Origin: Cyanoderma ruficeps
Lineage: Eukaryota; Chordata; Aves; Passeriformes; Timaliidae
DNA length: 64,000 bases
Assembly: GCA_008694505.1 (NCBI GenBank)
Contig: VZDJ01000116.1
Span: 17,074,781-17,138,780 of the forward strand
Direction of reading: 5' to 3'
In this document: one piece after another, positions 54,991 to 64,000 of the stretch
Layout: each line of letters begins with the position of its first letter
Position numbering within the stretch: the stretch's first letter is position 1
Position numbers and translations under genes: made by a program
Notes under the pieces: model-generated
What the model was told of the DNA's origin: nothing
Seen by the model: the letters and a program-made list of their open reading frames with translations, nothing else
Database searches by the model: none

Positions 54991-56400
54991 CCTCCTCTGA
55001 CCCACTGCTTATCATCTCAGCTTTGCATGCCCCCTTCAGCATCCTCGTGGTCTCTTCCAGGCAGGGAAACATCTCCAAGCGTGCCATCGGCTGTGCTGTG
55101 CCGTGCCAGCCGGCTCGGAGCGTTCCGCCCGCAGCAGCTCGGTCTCCCCTCCGCGCCGCAGCCCCGGCGGGCCCTGCTGAGCTTACGGGGCAGCGCCAGA
55201 ATCAGGTCACGTCTCACGGGAGCCCGCGCGCCCTCCACTCCCGCGCAGGCGCGCTCCCGCCTGCGAAGCGCAGGCGCAGACCGGAGGTAAACACTTCGTT
55301 CCCCACCCTCCTTCCACCTCGGCGTCGCTTCCCTACACAAACCACAGGGCGCATGCGTGTTGCCCCACTGCCGCTTCCCCCTCAGTCCCCGCGGCTCGTC
55401 GCGCGTGCGCCGCGGGCGCGCGCTGCCGCCTCGCGCAAGCGCCCTGAGGCCGCCGCGGCCTCGCCCCTCCCGCTGCCGGCCCCGCCGAGCATGCGCAGTG
55501 CGCGCCCTCCACCGCCCCGCGCCTGCGCAGACCGCGTGCGTCGCCCGCCCGCCTCATTCCCTGAGGAGCCTCCTGCGCCCCAGCCCGTTGTTCCCGCTCC
55601 ACCGGCGGGGTCCCGGCCGTCCGCGTCCTTCGCTCTCTTCGCGGCGAGGCAGACGTTTCCCCTGCCCCCGCGGCGGTCTCTCGGAGCGGGACGGCTGCGG
55701 GCGGAGCGGCGCGGACCGGTTGGGGCCGGTTCCCCGCGCAGGCGCAGCGCCCCGTAAACAGGAAGCGGCGGCGGCGGCCCCGGAGCGGCGGAGACAAAGG
55801 GCCTGCGGAGCGGGGACGGCAGGGACCCGGCTCGGCTCGGCCCGGCCCAGCGAGCGGCGGCGCTGGCGGCGGGCGGCAGGATGGTGCAGAAGGAGGGGCA
55901 GGCGGCGCTGGAGGAGCCCCAGGGCAGTCCCAACCCGGCCGCGGTGCCCGGTGCCCCCTTAGAGCCCCCGGGCGCCACGGCAGGGCCGGTCCCGGGGGGC
56001 GAGGAGACCGACACCGAGACGGAGACCGCGCTAGGCTCCCGCCGCTTCCTCTGCGGAGTCGTCGAAGGTGAGAGCTTTCAGAGGGGTCTCCCCTGCGAGA
56101 CAGGGGGTGCGAGAGGACGGGGGGTTCGGTATCCGCGGGAGACCGCGGGGATAGGCTGCTCCCAGCTGGCTTTGCTTCGCCCTCTCCTCCCCCGCCCGGA
56201 GGAGCCCGCTCGGCGGGGAGGTGGCGTGCGGTTCTTGGCCGGGACTCCGCCAGGGTGGGGAGGAGCCGCAGCTCCCGGGCGGGGCTTCTGCCCCCGGGGC
56301 CTGTGCTGGAGCGGGGAGCGCCCTTTGATGGCAGCTGTGCGGCGGGGCGAGGGCAGGCCTGGCACCCAGCGCGCCGAGGATTCCTCAGAGAGGCTGGGGC
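54990..56400 (+). promoter_or_regulatory. OGA: OGA CpG island promoter with NRF1-like sites
   Basis: A dense CpG stretch surrounds the 55881 start codon. TGCGCA/GCGCATGC elements of the NRF1 type recur upstream: GCGCATGCGT at 55349-55358, GCATGCGCAG at 55489-55498, CCTGCGCAG near 55522, and GCAGGCGC repeats near 55245-55275 and 55738-55746. No TATA box. NRF1-driven, TATA-less promoters suit a housekeeping enzyme gene. The start site lies probably between 55600 and 55860. Confidence 0.7.
55881..56067 (+). CDS. OGA: OGA exon 1
   Basis: [14 protein letters not shown]... to RRFLCGVVE plus one base; donor GAAG|GTGAGA. The start and the RFLCGVVEG end match human OGA. The part between is low-complexity Pro/Gly/Ala then an acidic Thr-Glu run ([12 protein letters not shown]), differing strongly from the human Gly/Ala-rich version and four residues shorter overall. 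The ATG context is gcaggATGg. Confidence 0.96.
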
Positions 56401-59400
56401 AGTGCTGGGGCTCGCTCGCTCGTACGTGTGTAAAGGAGGAAGTGGGAAAAAGCTGAGCTACCTCGCGATTATCTCGGGTGTACGTGCTCTTCCTGCACTC
56501 CAAAGGCTCGTATTGAGTGCTGAGTAGGTGATTCCGTAGGCATCTACTCAGTAATTAACATTAAATGCACCTTTTTCTCTAAAGTGTTACAGCCTATTTT
56601 AATTGTAGAACAGTCCTGTCTTTTACCATAGTTACACCATTATAAGGTTTAAATTGTTGTTGAAGCTGTAGAATAAAGGGACTTTTTGCAGTTCTCAGTC
56701 GTGCATTTCTTGACAGGTCAGTTAAGGTAGGTGGTTGAAAGTCAGCAGGAAGAATGGTTTATTCCCAGTAAAACCTATTGGGTTTAAATGGTTTATTTAC
56801 CATGATCTTTTATTATTTCTGTACCAATAACGATTTTCCAGTAGGAAAACAAAATGATTAGCAGGTGGAATGGAGAGAGGAACAGGCAGTTTATCAAAGT
56901 CAGTTTTTGTATTGCTTTGCAGACTGTTTTCTGTTCGTATCTTAAAAAAAAAGAGATCATTTGGTTTCTGTAAATATGACTGTTAGAGGTGAATTGGTAG
57001 GGCTTACATACAATCAGTGTGGAGAAAAATGCCTTTCTTTTGCTAATAGACTTAATTCTGTGAATGTAGATGCCAAATTGAAGGCTTTGGAGACACATAA
57101 CTGGGAAGAGAAACACAGATTGTAGCAGCATGTTTTCTCATGTTCCTGCTGATACACCTGGAACATCACTTGTTCATCCAGGTTTCTATTGGAAGCACTG
57201 AGAATACCGTAATAATTTTTCTTGCCATGTTAGTCACATTGTTGGTTGCCTCAGCATATATTTTGTTGCAGGTGTTCCTGAGTGTACTGTGCACAAAATA
57301 AAGAAAATGGCCTCTGCCCTACAAAGCCCTCAAACATGGGTTAGGAGTTACCAGTCTAACAATAATCTGTGCACAGGGGAGAAAAGGAATAGGGGAGTGT
57401 AAAAAAAAAAATAAAGCAGACAAAAAACCACCACTAACAGAAAAACAAACTTGTGGTGAACGAGGTAAACGGTAGTGAGTGAAAACATCTGTCTCATTAG
57501 TGACTCAAGGGAATTACAGAGTTTAGAGAAAAACAGGAATTAACTTCAGAAGTGTAGATAAACGCTTAAATATAGAGTAGTGGTTAACACAGACTAAGGT
57601 GTAGTGAGATTAGAGCACTGAGATGGAGAATTTGGATCTTTGGTCGAAAAGGCAGGGGGCAATTTGCCAAACGCTGGGTGTGCACTCTTAAATGTGAAGA
57701 GCGTATGCCACTTACCAAATTCACTGTTCTGCAGGGTAATAAGGTCGAAGAGATTGCTGAATGCAAAGCTTTGGTGCACTGCCTCTAGGATGTCCTGGCT
57801 TTTAGTGATGGAAAGCGTGGTAATGGGATGAGGTATTTTGGCACGATCTGTTGACTTTGTATTAACCTGACACACAGTCCTGAGGGAGTAATACAAAATG
57901 AGGTCGATTTTTTTAGTTGCACAGAAAGATCCAAGAATTTTAATCAGCTGGTGAGAGTAGTAACCTAAGAAATGTGGTGACAAATGGAAAGGTGTTGCTA
58001 CAGATTAGTCAGTTCTGTTCAGCCTTATTTAATTAGTTTTTGGTAACTGATTTTCTTTTTTTTTTTAATAGTAGGCTGTGCTGTGCTTTAGGTTTGTGGA
58101 TCTGAAACAGTAAAGCAAAAGTGTTGCTACCGAGTTAAGAGGCCGTAGGGGATATTCATTAGGTTTCACTGGGTTTCACTTCTTTTGTGAGTTCCCGAGC
58201 TTCCTCAGGGCAGCATCAGTCAGAGGCAGGAAACTATAGTGAGAATAAGAAATTCCTTCTGGGTGAAGTAAACTGGGAGGTTTTCAGGCCTCTCAGCTTT
58301 CTCTTGTTGTTCCCTGTTGCACTGGACAGTTGTGAGGATAAGTAGTTGTTTGGTTTTGCCAACGTTGTGATGCCGGGCAGTCTGAGATCACTCTTGGAGA
58401 GAATAATTCTTAAAACTTGAGCCTCTTGCTTTAAGCTTCTTGAAAGAGCATTGTACACTATAATAAAAAATGCCATCAGTTGCATCAGTTTGGAGTTTCG
58501 GAAGGTAAAAGGGTGGTTGTGACCTCAATGAGACTGAATATTTACAGATGTACAAGGGTGAATAGCTTTGGAAATGAAGATACTGTTTACCTTTTGAACT
58601 GGTATTCTATGGGGACTTGTGAGCTTTGTGTGTTAGTAGTATCATTCATCACTGAGTGGCCATGCCGTTTGAAAATAAGAGCTTATTAAATTTCATGTTA
58701 TTTTAGTCTCTCGTCTTTGCATGGGCTTCAAGCTGAAGCTTTGTTTTGAAGTGCCCACTTGTGGTTGAACTGTTTGTACATAGGTCTTAGTGAGTTGGCT
58801 TGACTAAGAGGGAATTGAAAGTGCTTTTTCAAAGTATTGTGTTTCTAGAATGGAAGGATTAGATTAAGCCAGAAGCAGTTGCTATTTCCCTGGAATTGTA
58901 TGACTTGCAATACACTCTACTCTAAAATCACTTGGGTAGTTGCTTTTATATATGATTATTCACAGACATAGTATTAGCTTGTAAAATCTAGGAATGGTAA
59001 AGTATCAGTTTACAACTTAATTTTGACAAAGTGCCTATTAAACAGAATAAGAGAAATTAAATCCTCAGCATTTTGTTGACTCACTTGCAAATTTTTTTAA
59101 TTACGCATCATCTTCTCCAGTATGTATTTATATATTCTGGGTGTATAAATCCTAGTCTGTACCACCAGTTAAGCATTTTTGAGCTGGTAAATATTTTCAA
59201 GTATCTTCAGTGTTCAACTTAAATCTATTTTGTAGGTGTCTGGAGTTGTAGTTTAATTAGGTTATTACTGTTCAGTCTGCTGCTGTAATAATGCTGACTT
59301 GACTTGTCAAGGGCATATACTCAGGAACACAGTTTGTATTCTGAAAATTAATTGCTTCAGTGGCCAAAATTATAAGACCTTAGATCATAAGAAATAAAAC

Positions 59401-62400
59401 AAGTTATAATTGCATTTTAAATTTAGATCAGTTTAGGTTATTACACTTTCCTCACACTAACTATTTTTTTTTTCCTTTCTGCTTTGAGAAGCTTTTTGAC
59501 AAATGTAGAGAAAGAGGAAGAAAATGGTGGGTTGTAATACAAAGTTTCACGAAGCAGGCATAATCTAACTAGATAACTCTAATCTTGTTGCCCGTAGGAT
59601 TTTATGGAAGACCTTGGGTGATGGAACAGAGGAAAGAACTTTTTAGAAGGCAAGTCATGTTTCCTCTTACTGCAGCACATTCCATCGGAATGTAATCATA
59701 AACTTCCACTTAGGTCTGGAAAGAATTATTGTTCTAACCTAGACCAACTTTCGGCCTAACATCTCTGTTCTTGGGGATTTGTATTCGCCTTTTCATCTTG
59801 CATATACCAAATATGTCCAATATAATTTGTGCTTAAAGTTATTTGGACTTAATAGTATAACACAATGATCAGTGAAGAAAAAAAAATAAATTAGATCAAG
59901 TAAAAGAATAAAATGAAGTAAAACACAGAATTCCTGAATTTGTAGGCTATTTGAAGGCTTTTTTCCTGTGTTTTCAGGCTTCAGAAGTGGGGACTGAATA
60001 CATACCTGTATGCTCCAAAGGACGATTACAAGCACAGGATGTTTTGGCGAGAGATGTACTCTGTGGAGGAAGCAGGTAATTGCCTCTATTTCTCCTCTGT
60101 GTTTCCTCTACGTAGACTTCTGAATTAATTGGTTATGGCTATGTATATTTGTGTGTGTTTAATCACAGTAGCCATTCCCAAAGGTGCCTGAAAACCTCTT
60201 TTTCATACCCTGCAGGTGTGTTTACTGGAGCTTTGGAACAAGCATGGATTTACTTCTTTTAACTATAATTGTAGATGATTTCTGAAACTGCTTTTAGGGC
60301 TTTGTCTTACAAGATTTATATTTTGTCACAGGAAAGGTTGCTTAGACTTATTCCTCTGGCTCTTGAACGTCTGGGCTGTATTTTGAAGTAGAAATTATTT
60401 GCTTTAGAAAAGGAGAAAAGGATTGATGAGCAAATAGCATGTCCTTTTATGTGATTCATTAAGTCCTTGTCTCAATGAAAAGAGTACCTGTTAGAAAATC
60501 AGCTCTTGGCCAGTTACTCAGAACACAAAACATCTGTTCACACTAGTGTGAGTTGTTTTATCCACCTCTGGCATTTTTGGGGTTTATGATGCTTTATTAG
60601 ACTGAGACAATTAGAGTTTTCCTTGGGTGAAGGGAAAAATTATACTGTCTTGAAATTAAATAATTTTTCTTGGTGGCCTCTTTGAATCAATACCCAAAAA
60701 TAATCTAAAGGACACGGCAAGGTAATATCTAATAACAGCAAAGTTTGTTAAATATGCTAAAAATAATTATCTTTATTCATTCTATGCAAAATTCAATTGC
60801 AAGTTTGTTTCTTAAAGCAACTACTTCTGCAGAGTGATGTAAAACCCCACTTTTTCATGTGCCCAAGATTCAGTCATATGAATAGTGTGTGAACCACTGT
60901 CACATGGGGTGATATTACTGCAATAAATTGTTAGTAAGTGTGGAAAAAGTGAGTAATAATTCTAGAACTGTTGATATATGTACTGTGGAAACAGACTGTA
61001 TCCATATTTGTCTCACAGCATTGAGATAAAGAATTTTTTTTAAAATATTCATAAAAATTTTAACAGGAAAAATGAGAATAGACAGACAGTTGTATTCGTT
61101 TTGGCATAACTGCTGAAAAATCTTCCAAATAATTTGGTGTTCTTTGCTGTGTTAGTTTCAAGAAATTCCAGCAATTATTTTTTCTAATTATGATAGAACA
61201 AGTATCTGCACTTTATAAAACACTTTAAATGCCTGAGAATTTTTTTTTAAATTGTTGAGTTCTTCTAAAAAATTTTTATTTAATTTCCAGAGCAGCTAAT
61301 GACTCTAATATCAGCTGCACGAGAACATGAAATAGAATTTATCTATGCAATCTCACCTGGACTTGACATCACTTTCTCCAATCCTAAAGAGGTATCCACA
61401 TTGAAACGCAAGCTGGATCAGGTAAGGATGACACAGACTTAGCACAGTTGCAGTGCTGCTTGATTTGTAAGCTCCAATTCCCTGCTCACTCTTGCAGCTT
61501 TTCAGCAGCTTCTTGGACCTGTTCAGCACTGGTGTTAGTTTGGGTGTCTCTGAACGATTCTGATGGATGTGTTCAAGTTGCATTGCAGAGGTAGCCAGTG
61601 ATAACTTCGATTAAAAAAAACCTTCATCTTGTATTGCATGCTGAAGGCTATTTTTGTCTTCAGGGTATTTTGGAATCTTGAAGCCAAGAAACACTACTAA
61701 AAGCAAGAATTCTAGCCCACAATAAATGCCTTTGCAGAGGTGACATGCCCATCTTCTTTGTTCTCCTCACTGACTCCTCTCCTTTGTCCAAGAGCTGTTA
61801 CAGAATTAGGTTTTTTCCCAGCTGTCCATCCTGTGAGATCAGCTTTGGTTAAAACTGGAACAGATTGCAGGTCTTTAAAGGTCTAATCTTTGAGAGAAGC
61901 AGAGCCGTGGGTCAGAGACAGGGATTCATTGTGAATGGAAACCAAAGTCTGTCTTGCCTCCACTCTGTCCCATTCCTATAGCTGTCTCTAAGGTAGATTT
62001 GATTTTAAAATCCTACAGTTTGATTAAAAGAAGCAATAATTGAACAAATTAAACATTTTGCTCTTGTCTCTTGTATTAGGTTTCACAGTTTGGCTGCAGA
62101 TCTTTTGCACTGCTGTTTGATGATATCGATCACAACATGTGTGCAGCAGACAAAGAAGTTTTCAGTTCTTTTGCTCATGCTCAAGTCTCAATCACAAATG
62201 AAATTTATCAATATCTAGGAGAACCAGACACATTCCTTTTCTGCCCTACAGGTAAAAAGAACAGTATAGTTTCCTTCAGCCTTAAAGGAAGGGAACTGTT
62301 ATCTTACTGTTTGAAAAGCTGGCTTAACATTTAATAACTGCCTTAAGGAGTATTTTGGGGTTGGTTGAAGAAATTGACTTAGAAAAGTTTGATTATTCAG

Positions 62401-64000
62401 GTGTATGTAGAGATTTTTTCCAAATTTATAAATCTCTGAAAGGCTCAATGCCAAGCAAATACGGCAGCTTGATTGAACAGTTTAAGAAGTTTGAAATGAG
62501 AATTAGGCTAAAGGAAAATTTATTTTTTCCTGACTTGAGCTGAAATCTTTGCTTTTTGAAATAGCAGGTTGTTAGTTTCTAAAAGTTTTTTTAAAAGTAG
62601 AAGTAGCCTGTGCCTACGGCTATCACTGGTTTTACTAGGTTTTTTTTACTAGTTTTGACATTTGAGCAATTTAAAATAATTCTCTACCATTTTTTTCTGA
62701 TATTTATGTAATTTGTAATGTCCTTTTTATTTATACTTTAGACTTTTGGGCCTTATTTGATTAATTTTATATATGTTTTTCATTTCCAAGGGCGGTATTC
62801 TCTCAATGTGTTTGTGGGAGAGTTGAGTGTGTTGTCACACACGTGCATCCTTCTAATACCAGTGACATTCTCTTTTCCTGTGCAGAGTACTGTGGAACTT
62901 TCTGTTACCCAAATGTTGCCCAGTCACCCTATTTACGGACTGTAGGGGAAAAACTACTCCCTGGAATTGAAGTGTTATGGACAGGTAAAGATTGATGGCT
63001 TATTTCTTTTGTTTTGTTGGTGTTAAGTATTTTCTTGTAAGTATTTAGTAAAATGAACTGTTCAGCTACTTGGGGTTGAGTGTTCAAGTGTCTACAGAGC
63101 CCTCTGATTATCCTGTTTCCTGCTTAGGTCCGAAAGTTGTATCCAAAGACATTCCGGTAGAATCCATTGAAGAAGTTTCTAAGATCATCAGGAGAGCACC
63201 AGTTATCTGGGATAACATTCATGCTAATGATTATGATCAAAAGAGGCTTTTTCTTGGGCCTTACAAGGGTCGGTCAACTGAACTCATCCCTCGACTGAAG
63301 GGTGTTCTGACCAATCCAAACTGTGAATTTGAGGCCAATTATGTTGCCATTCACACACTTGCGACCTGGTACAAGTCTAACATGAATGGAGTGAGAAAAG
63401 ATGTGGTGATGAGTAAGTATGCAGAGCTGTGTGCTGGATCTATGCTTAACCATATAAATCATACCAATTCTCAGCGTTTTTAATGATTTTCTCTCTTCCT
63501 CACCAACTTTTTTGTCTTATGATCACTTAGCCTTTCTGTTCCATAAATGAATGGCAGTTGCCTGAAAGATAATGATCTTGCTTTACTGACTTCCTGGGGC
63601 ATATCTGTAGCACATGGTGTCAAAGAATTTCTCAGTGTTGAGAGGTTTCTGTGCTTATGTAATTAACACTCCTGGATAGCAAGTTTAATGCCCAAATTTG
63701 AAATGTGTCCATGGATATGATTTCATTGGAATAAAAGCAGTTCAGAACAGGAGACACCCTGAATGCCAGGGTGTCTGCTTTCTGTGTTGACATGGGTGGT
63801 GACCATAATTTTCTCTTTTTTTCTAATTAGAATCTAGTAACTTGTCCTTTTTGTGAAGTAAACCCCTGAGTTACTGTATGCCTTGTCTGTTTTTGCTATT
63901 TTAAATTAAACTAGCATGATAACTTTTTAAAATTTGTCTCTGTAGCTGATACTGAAGACAGCACGGTTTCGATCCAGATTAAATTGGAAAATGAGGGGAG
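55881..64000 (+). CDS. OGA: Protein O-GlcNAcase (OGA/MGEA5), 5' part, runs off the window
   Basis: Join 55881-56067, 59598-59649, 59978-60075, 61291-61421, 62080-62251, 62886-62984, 63128-63412, 63946-64000 (continues): 359 complete codons of a protein of about 916 residues in human. It removes O-linked N-acetylglucosamine from Ser/Thr of nuclear and cytosolic proteins by substrate-assisted catalysis. Seen here: a variable N-terminus (1-57) and the GH84 catalytic domain from about 58. Using a human offset of +4, the catalytic Asp pair is D170-D171 (LLFDDIDHN), and substrate-binding residues G63, Y65, K94, Y215, N276, D281 and N309 are all present. All exon phases agree. The acetyltransferase-like C-terminal half lies outside the window. 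Confidence 0.98.
56068..59597 (+). other. OGA: OGA intron 1
   Basis: Starts CpG-rich, then becomes distinctly AT-rich from about 56500. Contains an A-rich run at about 57401-57430 and an unexplained 130-codon open frame on the minus strand at 57594-57983, possibly a decayed repeat or processed copy. No sure mobile element. Confidence 0.75.
59598..59649 (+). CDS. OGA: OGA exon 2 (GC donor)
   Basis: 52 bases: completes Gly63 then [16 protein letters not shown] and two bases of Arg80. FYGRPW is the GH84 signature near the active site. The next exon starts G-CTT-CAG (R-LQKW), so the exon must end at 59649 with intron start GC (AGAAG|GCAAGT). A GT four bases on (59654) would shift the frame. Confidence 0.95.
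59978..60075 (+). CDS. OGA: OGA exon 3
   Basis: 98 bases: [20 protein letters not shown] then [12 protein letters not shown] plus one base. It includes Lys94 (human K98) of the substrate pocket in YAPKDD. Human has Glu where Gly85 stands (KWELNTY, from memory). Acceptor TTTTCAG, donor GCAG|GTAATT. Confidence 0.96.
60076..61290 (+). other. OGA: OGA intron 3
   Basis: AT-rich intron with many short A and T runs; nothing recognised in it. Confidence 0.8.
61291..61421 (+). CDS. OGA: OGA exon 4
   Basis: 131 bases: (E)[19 protein letters not shown] then [20 protein letters not shown] and KLDQ. This is a (beta/alpha)8-barrel portion of the GH84 domain. One substitution from human is visible (His for Tyr in AREYEIEF). 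Donor CAG|GTAAGG, phase 0. Confidence 0.97.
61422..62079 (+). other. OGA: OGA intron 4
   Basis: 658 bases, AT-rich, no recognised element. Confidence 0.8.
62080..62251 (+). CDS. OGA: OGA exon 5, catalytic Asp-Asp exon
   Basis: 172 bases: [20 protein letters not shown] then [37 protein letters not shown] plus one base. D170 and D171 correspond to human D174 (orients and polarises the N-acetyl group) and D175 (general acid/base). Acceptor TTGTATTAG, donor ACAG|GTAAAA. Confidence 0.98.
62252..62885 (+). other. OGA: OGA intron 5
   Basis: 634 bases, AT-rich. A 72-codon frame without ATG start (62328-62543) looks protein-like, but has no good splice sites or known match and is left unannotated. 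Confidence 0.75.
62886..62984 (+). CDS. OGA: OGA exon 6
   Basis: 99 bases: (E)[19 protein letters not shown] then [13 protein letters not shown] plus one base. Tyr215 equals human Y219, which contacts the substrate. Acceptor CCTGTGCAG, donor ACAG|GTAAAG. Confidence 0.97.
63128..63412 (+). CDS. OGA: OGA exon 7
   Basis: 285 bases: (G)[19 protein letters not shown] onward through [40 protein letters not shown] and [17 protein letters not shown] plus one base. N276, D281 and N309 (human N280, D285, N313) complete the GlcNAc-binding pocket. Acceptor TTTCCTGCTTAG, donor ATGA|GTAAGT. Confidence 0.98.
63413..63945 (+). other. OGA: OGA intron 7
   Basis: 533 bases, AT-rich, no recognised element. An inverted repeat of CACCCTGAATGCCAGGGTG type at about 63756-63774 could form a small hairpin. 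Confidence 0.7.
63946..64000 (+). CDS. OGA: OGA exon 8, partial at window end
   Basis: Acceptor TTTGTCTCTGTAG at 63933-63945. It encodes (T)[17 protein letters not shown] and continues beyond the window. This is the start of the linker after the catalytic domain and matches the human [20 protein letters not shown] region. Confidence 0.94.
   Translation, partial: MILKTARFRSRLNWKMRG

Noticed and set aside
62328..62543. 72-codon protein-like frame in OGA intron 5
   Set aside because: No ATG at the start, no good acceptor or donor, no match to OGA or any family I know. A frame of this length is expected occasionally in several kilobases.
1..64000. CRISPR arrays, bacterial operons, phage or integrated viral genes, tRNA or rRNA genes
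   Set aside because: None seen. The spliced vertebrate genes, CpG islands and AATAAA signals explain the window; no clover-leaf or array structure was noticed by eye.

Overview
This is vertebrate nuclear genomic DNA, most likely from a bird. It has long introns with GT-AG (and two GC-AG) splice junctions, CpG-rich promoters, AATAAA signals and very few recognisable interspersed repeats. Almost all long open frames are chance frames in GC-rich DNA. I recognise two real genes, both on the + strand. The first is KCNIP2 (Kv channel-interacting protein 2, KChIP2), complete. The second is OGA (MGEA5, O-GlcNAcase), of which only the 5' part is present because the window ends inside its eighth coding exon. 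The order and orientation (upstream gene, then KCNIP2, then OGA) match the human 10q24 neighbourhood ARMH3-KCNIP2-OGA. On that basis the poly(A)-like end near position 750 is tentatively the 3' end of the ARMH3 orthologue.

Layout. 1-~775: probable 3'UTR of an upstream gene. ~775-8400: intergenic, no gene seen. 8400-9200: CpG island with the first KCNIP2 promoter and first exon (8862). 8935-46.9 kb: a very long 5' region of KCNIP2 holding four further alternative first coding exons (28830, 32866, 36228, 41555) among GC-rich intron with scattered AT-rich, homeodomain-site-rich islands. 47012-50753: one N-terminal-variant exon and seven shared exons encoding the NCS-type EF-hand core. 50754-~52836: 3'UTR with two poly(A) signals. 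~52.8-55 kb: intergenic. ~55.0-56.4 kb: OGA CpG island with an array of NRF1-like sites. 55881-64000: OGA coding exons 1-8, covering the N-terminal GH84 glycoside hydrolase domain. Base composition falls visibly from GC-rich to AT-rich just after OGA exon 1.

Main result. Five KCNIP2 first exons end in the same phase with the same leftover base (G). The four downstream ones can all splice directly to the shared exon at 48224, making a GAC (Asp) codon. The 8862 exon goes through the 47012 exon. Every combination gives an intact frame: 252, 225, 235, 230 and 236 residues. Three of the alternative N-termini are hydrophobic, membrane-anchor-like segments. Two match N-termini known from KChIP2x/3x/4a and from a KCNIP4 variant. 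The third (32866) I do not recognise, and it is the best candidate here for an undescribed isoform. Two introns (after 47107 in KCNIP2 and after 59649 in OGA) must use GC donors. No RNA gene, CRISPR array or intact mobile element was recognised.

How they work together: KChIP2 is a cytosolic or membrane-anchored Ca2+-binding subunit of Kv4 (A-type / transient outward) potassium channels. OGA is the nucleocytoplasmic enzyme that removes O-GlcNAc from proteins. They are neighbours by conserved synteny, with no functional link visible in the sequence.
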